A stretch of 64,000 nucleotides of DNA, from the NCBI RefSeq assembly GCF_001443045.1, contig NZ_LKPJ01000009.1, positions 124,763 through 188,762 on the forward strand, read 5' to 3'. The stretch is from Burkholderia ambifaria. Its GTDB lineage: Bacteria; Pseudomonadota; Gammaproteobacteria; Burkholderiales; Burkholderiaceae. Shown here one piece after another: positions 59,601 through 64,000 of this stretch. The notes beneath the pieces were generated by a model. The model was not told where the DNA came from, ran no database searches, and saw only the letters and a program-made list of their open reading frames with translations. Position 1 is the stretch's first letter. Each line of letters opens with the position of its first letter. Position numbers and translations under genes: made by a program.

Positions 59601-60548
59601 TTACGCGCCGATGTGTTTCTCGATCGCGTCCTTCGCATTCTTCCCGTCGATGGTCGTGACGCCGTCGAGCCACTTCGACAGCACGCCCGGGTTCTTCTTC
59701 GCCCACTCCTTCGCGACCGCGACCGGATCCGCGTGATTCATGATCGGCACCATCAGCTGGCTCTCTTCGTCGGTCGTGAACTTCAGGTTGGTCAGCAGGC
59801 GGCCGACGTTCGGGCAGCGTTCGAGATAGCCGGGCGTGACGAGCGTATAGACCTTCGCGGACCCGTAGTTCGGGCCGAACACGCTGTCGCCGCCTTCGAG
59901 GTACGAGATCTTGTAGTTGATGTTCATCGGGTGCGGCTCCCACGCCAGGAATACGATCATCCGATGCTCCTGCACGGCTCGCGTCACCTGGACGAGCATC
60001 CCGGCCTCGCTCGACTCGACGAGCTTGAAGCCGCCGAGCCCGAATTCGTTCTTGTCGATCATCCGCTGGATCAGCGCGTTGCCGTTGTTGCCGGCGCCGA
60101 TCCCGTAGATCTTGCCGTCGAGCTGATCGCGAAACTTCGCGATGTCGGCGAAGCTCTTCAGGCCCTTGTCCGACGCGTATTGCGGCACGGCCAGCGTATA
60201 GCGCGCGCCGACCAGGTTCGGCTGCGGCAGCAGATGCACGGCGCCGGCATCCACGAACGGCTTCACCGTCGGCGTCATGCTCGGATCCCAGTAGCCGAGG
60301 AACGCATCGATCTGCGCTTTCTTCACGCCGGCCAGCACGATCGGCGGCGACGCGATCGTCTTGCTGGCTTCGTAGCCGAGCCCGTCGAGCAGCATCATCG
60401 CGACGCCGGTCGTGGCCGCGATGTCGCTCCAGCCGACATCGCCGAGTGTCACCTTCTTGCAGACGTCGCCTTCGGATGCGTGAACGGGCGCCGTCGCGAT
60501 CGACGCGAGCAGCGTTGCGGTCAGCATCCATGCCTTCTTCATCATCAT
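59601..60548 (-). CDS. Choline/glycine betaine ABC transporter substrate-binding protein (ChoX/ProX type)
   Basis: This 315-residue periplasmic binding protein has a signal peptide (MMMKKAWMLTATLLASIATA, cleaved after VHA). The OpuAC-type domain includes VTLGDVGWSDIAATTGVA, FLGYWDPSM (aromatic/Trp residue for the quaternary amine) and IVFLAWEPHPMN (second conserved Trp). The pattern is that of ChoX choline-binding proteins. No permease or ATPase is in the window, so it works with a distant transporter. It is followed by the HAD phosphatase gene (31 bases). Confidence 0.88.
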   Translation of the reverse strand: MMMKKAWMLTATLLASIATAPVHASEGDVCKKVTLGDVGWSDIAATTGVAMMLLDGLGYEASKTIASPPIVLAGVKKAQIDAFLGYWDPSMTPTVKPFVDAGAVHLLPQPNLVGARYTLAVPQYASDKGLKSFADIAKFRDQLDGKIYGIGAGNNGNALIQRMIDKNEFGLGGFKLVESSEAGMLVQVTRAVQEHRMIVFLAWEPHPMNINYKISYLEGGDSVFGPNYGSAKVYTLVTPGYLERCPNVGRLLTNLKFTTDEESQLMVPIMNHADPVAVAKEWAKKNPGVLSKWLDGVTTIDGKNAKDAIEKHIGA

Positions 60549-60680
60549 CTTGGTCTCCTAAGCAAGTGTTCCGGATCGGGTTGCGTGAATGGTCCGACGA
60601 TCGATCGTATTGATCGGATGAAACGAGCGAACTTGGGTCTAGCTGTGTGGTTTTTCGTAACGTATATTAGAACGCACAAA

Positions 60681-60694
60681 TTCGCAAGTTCGCA
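60681..60694. promoter_or_regulatory. Direct repeat in the divergent choX-mgtC gap
   Basis: TTCGCA-AG-TTCGCA lies in a 261-base A/T-rich gap (about 60590-60720) between the divergent choX-like and mgtC genes. It is a possible regulator site. The gap should also contain both promoters. Confidence 0.3.
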
Positions 60695-60809
60695 CAAAAA
60701 TACAACTTGCGACGTGTGCGGTTCGTCAGGCATTCGAAAGCAGACGAAGTCGGGCGGCGGTCCGGGCGGGCCGCGTGTCATCAAGTCGGTTAAAGGAAGG
60801 AGACCTCGC

Positions 60810-61490
60810 ATGATCAGTCAGATGGAAATCATTTCCCGCCTGTTGCTGGCCGCATTGCTCGGCAGCATCATCGGCATCGAGCGCGAGCGGCTGTCGTGGG
60901 CGGCGGGGCTGCGCACGCACATGCTGGTGGCGGTCGGCGCGGCGCTCGTGATGGTCGTGTCCGCGTTCGGCTTCGCGGATATCCAGAACGCGAAGAACGT
61001 GTCGCTCGATCCGTCGCGGGTCGCCGCGCAGGTCGTGTCGGGCATCGGCTTTCTCGGTGCCGGGTCGATCATGCTGCGCGGCGAGATCATCCGCGGGCTG
61101 ACGACGGCGGCGAGCCTGTGGGTCGTCGCGGCGGTCGGACTGGCGGTGGGCGGCGGCATGTACGTCGCCGCGATCGCCGCGACGGCGATCGTGCTGACGA
61201 TCCTCGCCGGCCTCAAGCCGATCGAGAAACGCTTCTTCGCCGCGCGGCAGCGCTGGGGCGTGCGCATCCTCGCGAGCCGCGGCGCGGTGAAGCTGACGTC
61301 GCTGCAGGCGATGCCCGGGATCGACCAGGCGCGCATCGTCCAGTTCATCATCGAGCAGGACGACGCGACGCCGGACGACGACCGGATTCATGTGGTGTTC
61401 TCGAAGATGACGAGCCGCGAATGCCAGGCGGTCCGTCAATCCCTGCAGACCCTCGTCGGCATCAAAAAGATGGAGGAAAGCGCCGCGTAG
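60810..61490 (+). CDS. mgtC: MgtC/SapB family membrane protein
   Basis: This is a 226-residue protein. The N-terminal MgtC domain has four to five hydrophobic helices (MEIISRLLLAALLGSIIGIE, GLRTHMLVAVGAALVMVVSA, VVSGIGFLGAGSIM, GLTTAASLWVVAAVGLAVGGG). A C-terminal soluble domain of about 90 residues follows. GIERE and GLRTH are family signatures. MgtC proteins adapt cells to low magnesium and inhibit F-type ATP synthase in pathogens. A strong AAGGAAGGAG lies 7 bases before the ATG. DeoR follows 43 bases later. Confidence 0.9.
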   Translation: MISQMEIISRLLLAALLGSIIGIERERLSWAAGLRTHMLVAVGAALVMVVSAFGFADIQNAKNVSLDPSRVAAQVVSGIGFLGAGSIMLRGEIIRGLTTAASLWVVAAVGLAVGGGMYVAAIAATAIVLTILAGLKPIEKRFFAARQRWGVRILASRGAVKLTSLQAMPGIDQARIVQFIIEQDDATPDDDRIHVVFSKMTSRECQAVRQSLQTLVGIKKMEESAA

Positions 61491-61533
61491 CTGCGGTTCG
61501 AATACCATTGGCGTTCATTTCCGAGGACATTTC

Positions 61534-62301
61534 ATGTGGCAAGAAGAGCGATATCAGAGGATTCGGCTTCTGTTATCGAAGATGCAGCGCGTCTCCACCG
61601 ACCGGATCATGGCCGACCTGAACGTATCGCGGGAAACCGTGCGCCGCGATCTCGTCGATCTCGAGGCGATGGGGGAACTGAAGCGCGTGCACGGCGGCGC
61701 GGTGCAGGTGGGCGACGAAGCGCCGATCGCCGAACGCGCGCAGACGCACGTGAAGGCGAAGCAGGCGATCGCGCGCGCCGCGGCGCGGCTCGTCACGGGC
61801 TCGCAAACGCTGTTCATCGACGCGGGCACGACCACCACGCTGCTGGCCGAGGAACTGGCGAAGCTGTCGGGCCTCACGGTCATCACGAACTCGATCGACG
61901 TCGCGCTGAAGCTGCGCTCGAGCGACCCCGGGCAGGCGAGGAACGAAACGATCCTGCTCGGCGGGATGATCGGCAGTCGCGCGGCCGCGACGGTCGGCGA
62001 CGGGACGATCGCCGAGATCTTCCGCTACCGCGCCGATCTCGCGTTGCTGTCGCCGGTCGGCGTCGACCACGTGCGCGGCGCGACGAACTACGACCGGATG
62101 GAAACGGAAGTCGCGCGAGCGATGGTGGCCAACGCGGCGGACGTCGCGATCCTGGCCGACTTCAGCAAGCTCGGCACGAACAGCCGGATCGGCTTTTGCG
62201 AACCCGCGCGGATCGGCACGCTCGTGACGGACCAGAAGGCGGAATCGGTGGACAGCTACAAGAGCATCAGGAAGGTCATCAGGAACATCGTGCTGTCCTG
62301 A
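61534..62301 (+). CDS. DeoR/GlpR-family transcriptional regulator
   Basis: This is a 255-residue DeoR-type repressor. The N-terminal HTH has RYQRIRLLLSKMQRVSTDRI and the signature NVSRETVRRDLVDLEAMGEL, then KRVHGGAV. The effector domain has FIDAGTTTTLLAEEL and VITNSIDVA, binding a phosphosugar-like ligand. GAGGAC precedes the ATG. Its targets are not adjacent sugar genes, and the closest upstream gene is mgtC (43-base gap, possible operon). Confidence 0.9.
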   Translation: MWQEERYQRIRLLLSKMQRVSTDRIMADLNVSRETVRRDLVDLEAMGELKRVHGGAVQVGDEAPIAERAQTHVKAKQAIARAAARLVTGSQTLFIDAGTTTTLLAEELAKLSGLTVITNSIDVALKLRSSDPGQARNETILLGGMIGSRAAATVGDGTIAEIFRYRADLALLSPVGVDHVRGATNYDRMETEVARAMVANAADVAILADFSKLGTNSRIGFCEPARIGTLVTDQKAESVDSYKSIRKVIRNIVLS

Positions 62302-62416
62302 CGCAAGGCGTCGAGCCGCGCGCGATCGGGTGCAGTGATCCCGCGCATGGCGTCTGCATTCCGTGTTGCGGACGTTTCCCAACGTAATATATGGACTGAT
62401 ACACCGGAGGCGGACG

Positions 62417-62911
62417 ATGGAGATGACAGGCACGACAGCGCGCTCGGCGCATCAGGAGGAGACAGCGGGTTCGATCGCGCTCGCGGGCGCCTTCGAGCGG
62501 CCGACGACGCTGACGCTCGACGACCTGCGCCGCCACGCGTGCGTGAGCGCCGAGCCGTTCGACCTGCGCTGCTTCACGACGAACCGCTTCATCCGCGCGG
62601 TTCGACCGTATCGCGGCGCGCGGCTGAAGGATCTCATCGAGGCAGCCGGGCTGCGCAACGACATGCCGGGCGACTTCAAGCGGATGGTGTTCATCGCGTA
62701 TGCGCACGACGGCTACGCGGTCACGTTCTCATGGCACGAACTGTTCAACACGCCCGTCGGCGAGCGCGTGATCGTCGCGTACGAATGCGGCGATGCACCG
62801 CTGTCGATCGACGATGGCGCACCGCTGCTGTTTTCCGGCGCGGACGTGCTGCCCGCGCCGCGTCACGTGAAGCGACTGGCGGGGATCGTCGCACGCGTGC
62901 TCGAGGTCTGA
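62417..62911 (+). CDS. Cytoplasmic protein with molybdopterin-dependent oxidoreductase fold
   Basis: This is a 164-residue protein starting MEMTGTTARSAHQEETAG, with a perfect GGAGG 6 bases before ATG 62417. It follows the small SUOX-like pattern: GAFERPTTLTLDDLRRHACV, FDLRCFTTNRFIRA, YRGARLKDLIEAAGL and YGYAVTFSWHEL-like DGYAVTFSWHEL. No signal peptide is seen, unlike its relative at 23498. The Cys in LRCFTTNR is a possible Mo ligand but the fit is weak. A ModE-type regulator follows 78 bases downstream, which fits a molybdenum context. Confidence 0.78.
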   Translation: MEMTGTTARSAHQEETAGSIALAGAFERPTTLTLDDLRRHACVSAEPFDLRCFTTNRFIRAVRPYRGARLKDLIEAAGLRNDMPGDFKRMVFIAYAHDGYAVTFSWHELFNTPVGERVIVAYECGDAPLSIDDGAPLLFSGADVLPAPRHVKRLAGIVARVLEV

Positions 62912-62989
62912 GCCGCCGCCGCCGCATGCTGGTTTTGCCGCGCCAGCCGTCGTGTATGCTTGCCCGCATCGTTTAACCGGCGGAAAAAC

Positions 62990-63355
62990 ATGAAGACTTC
63001 GGCACACCCCAAGCCAGAGGTGCGGTTCAGAATGCGCATCCAGCAGGCTGACACGATCGCGCTCGGGCCGGGCAAAGTCGCGCTGCTCGAGGCCGTGCGC
63101 GAGCACGGGTCGATTTCGGCGGCGGCGCGCAGCCTCGAGATGTCATACCGGCGCGCGTGGCTGCTGATGGACGAGTTGAACCGGTCGCTGAAGTCCCCCG
63201 CGACGGTTTCCGAGCACGGTGGCCAGAGCGGTGGCGGCAGCGTGCTCACGCCGGTCGGCGAAGAAATCATCCGGCTCTATCGCGACATCGAGGCACGCGC
63301 TTATGCGGCTTGTGCGGGCGAGATCGCCGCGCTGACCAAAATGGTGCGCCGCTGA
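62990..63355 (+). CDS. ModE-type (molybdate-responsive) winged HTH regulator, short form
   Basis: This is a 121-residue protein with the LysR-like winged helix of ModE proteins: RIQQADTIALGPGKVALLEAV, then GSISAAARSLEMSYRRAWLLM and DELNRSL, ending with VLTPVGEEIIRLYRDIE. It lacks the C-terminal molybdate-binding TOBE domains of full ModE, as many short homologues do. Start 62990 is the ATG after GGCGGAAAAAC. It follows the molybdopterin-fold gene, so it may control molybdenum-related genes. Confidence 0.85.
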   Translation: MKTSAHPKPEVRFRMRIQQADTIALGPGKVALLEAVREHGSISAAARSLEMSYRRAWLLMDELNRSLKSPATVSEHGGQSGGGSVLTPVGEEIIRLYRDIEARAYAACAGEIAALTKMVRR

Positions 63356-63389
63356 GGCTCGTGCTGTCGGGGCATTGCCGGCGTGCGGC

Positions 63390-63779
63390 CTAACCATGCC
63401 GCAGGCAGAAGCGCGATGCTTCGCCCGTCTGCGCATCCGGCGGCATGATCTCGCGCGCATGCGCATCGAGCCGCCCGATCAGTTCGACGAAACTGGCGAC
63501 GCTCGCGGGCCGCAGCGGGTAGTACGCGATCTGCTGGCGTTCGCACTTGCGCTTGAGCAGGTTCACCGAATCGTGGTCGACGCAGTCGACCGGGAACACC
63601 ACCATGTTCGCGCTCGGCAGGGCGACGGCCGGCAGGCCCTTGCCGTCGTGCAACGTCAGTTCGCCGCCCGCCGCCCGCCGCCCGCCGCCCGCCGCCCGCC
63701 GCCCGCCGCTTGCCGTCTCGACGATCCGCCGGATCGCGCGGTTCGACCCGAGCCGGCCGCAGACGTAGACGCACGAAAT
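63390..63779 (-). CDS. DUF2325 family protein with internal heptamer insert and no standard start codon
   Basis: The frame reads ISCVYVCGRLGSNRAIRRIV, then ETASGG, a 14-residue repeat insert (GRRAAGG twice), ELTLHDGKGLPA, MVVFPVDCVDHDSVNLLKRK and YYPLRPASVASFVELI. This matches DUF2325 proteins, whose N-terminus reads like VLYVGGRSNQ. The insert is exactly six copies of a 7-bp unit and so keeps the frame. No ATG, GTG or TTG exists in frame ahead of CVYVCG; the ATT at 63779 is the nearest possible rare start. Otherwise the gene begins at the internal TTG 63653 and is truncated. Family function is unknown. Confidence 0.6.
   Translation of the reverse strand: MSCVYVCGRLGSNRAIRRIVETASGGRRAAGGGRRAAGGELTLHDGKGLPAVALPSANMVVFPVDCVDHDSVNLLKRKCERQQIAYYPLRPASVASFVELIGRLDAHAREIMPPDAQTGEASRFCLRHG
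63663..63704 (+). repeat. Heptamer simple repeat (GCCGCCC), 6 perfect copies, inside the DUF2325 gene
   Basis: Six exact 7-bp copies are followed by one imperfect copy (GCCGCTT). Because 7 is not a multiple of 3, only 0, 3, 6 or 9 copies keep the downstream DUF2325 frame open. The present count of six is in frame. Confidence 0.95.
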
Positions 63780-63804
63780 GCCGGGGAAATACGCGCTTCG
63801 CGGC

Positions 63805-64000
63805 TCAGCAGAGGACGGCGGTTTCCGGGCGCGATGCGGGCATGTGACGTTCGATCACGTGTTCGACGCACAGTCCGACCAGCAGCACGTCGACGCGCTC
63901 CAGCGCGGCCACCGCGTCGCACATCGCGGCGGGGGCGTTGCTGAACGCGTCGGAGAACACGTCGTCGCGCGTGCGTTCGAGGTCGTGTGCCAGCCCGATC
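63805..64000 (-). CDS. Hypothetical protein, C-terminal part only
   Basis: An open minus-strand frame enters from the window edge and stops at 63805. It reads IGLAHDLERTRDDVFSDAFS, then AAMCDAVAALERVDVLLVGL, CVEHVIERHMPAS. Strong coding bias is present. About 64 residues are visible. It ends 25 bases before the DUF2325 frame on the same strand. No family recognised. Confidence 0.6.
   Translation of the reverse strand, partial: IGLAHDLERTRDDVFSDAFSNAPAAMCDAVAALERVDVLLVGLCVEHVIERHMPASRPETAVLC

Noticed and set aside
59580..60809. Long extension upstream of mgtC to 59580
   Set aside because: It is antisense to choX and crosses a promoter gap. The true start at 60810 has a strong ribosome site.
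60549..60809. Riboswitch upstream of mgtC
   Set aside because: No recognisable Mg-sensing leader structure or proline-rich leader peptide was visible by eye.

Overview
The window is high-GC DNA with strong G/C preference at third codon positions. Its gene content (an ACC deaminase acdS/acdR pair, assimilatory nasA-nirD-nirB with a nitrate transporter, AzlCD, many Lrp, LysR and hybrid-kinase regulators, and two-partner secretion) fits a Burkholderia cepacia complex genome, probably a secondary replicon. The species and replicon are inferred, not demonstrated. I see no rRNA, tRNA, CRISPR array, complete insertion sequence or prophage.

Layout. 0-10 kb: a partial unknown gene; an ArsR regulator with a PLP decarboxylase; a LysR regulator divergent from an M20-type carbamoylase; a cupin; an SDR; a headless TetR fragment; a surE paralogue; azlCD with a divergent Lrp regulator. 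10-18 kb: nitrate assimilation on the minus strand (transporter, nirB, nirD, nasA), with a terminator-like hairpin in the nirB leader. 18-22 kb: a secreted protein, DUF2322, a flavin reductase, a thioredoxin and YjbQ. 21.6-25.1 kb: a minus-strand signalling module made of a BetR-type response regulator, an exported molybdopterin-oxidoreductase-fold protein and a hybrid kinase, with a perfect 11-bp inverted repeat upstream. 25.9-34.3 kb: two large hybrid kinases, a LuxR-type response regulator and a small protein, followed by a wrecked CS1/cable-type pilin gene. This looks like a pilus-control locus that has lost its pilus.

34.5-40.5 kb: a two-partner secretion pair (TpsB transporter and a TpsA exoprotein with about 21 GLUG-type repeats), plus an orphan copy of the TpsA 5' end. 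40.7-42.4 kb: acdS and acdR, with a 73-bp tandem repeat that begins inside the end of acdR. 42.9-48.3 kb: a stand-alone AceE/MdeB-type 2-oxoacid dehydrogenase E1, a divergent Lrp regulator and a pyruvate oxidase-like ThDP enzyme. 48.3-53.7 kb: an eroded accessory stretch with an aldo-keto reductase scrap, a PmtA-like methyltransferase, an acyltransferase, a cluster of less G/C-biased unknown genes, an octamer repeat and a probably frameshifted gene. 53.7-64 kb: a LysR regulator, DUF3422, a small unknown protein, a Tam-like methyltransferase, a GNAT, a broken lipoprotein, a HAD phosphatase with a choline/betaine binding protein, MgtC, a DeoR regulator, a second molybdopterin-fold protein, a ModE-type regulator and a DUF2325 gene carrying an in-frame heptamer repeat.

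How the parts connect. The nitrate genes take up nitrate and reduce it to ammonium. Three Lrp-family regulators each sit divergently beside a nitrogen or amino-acid gene, and each has an inverted repeat in its promoter gap. Surface functions and their sensors fill the middle. Simple repeats of 7, 8, 9 and 73 bp and at least six gene remnants mark this as a changeable accessory region.
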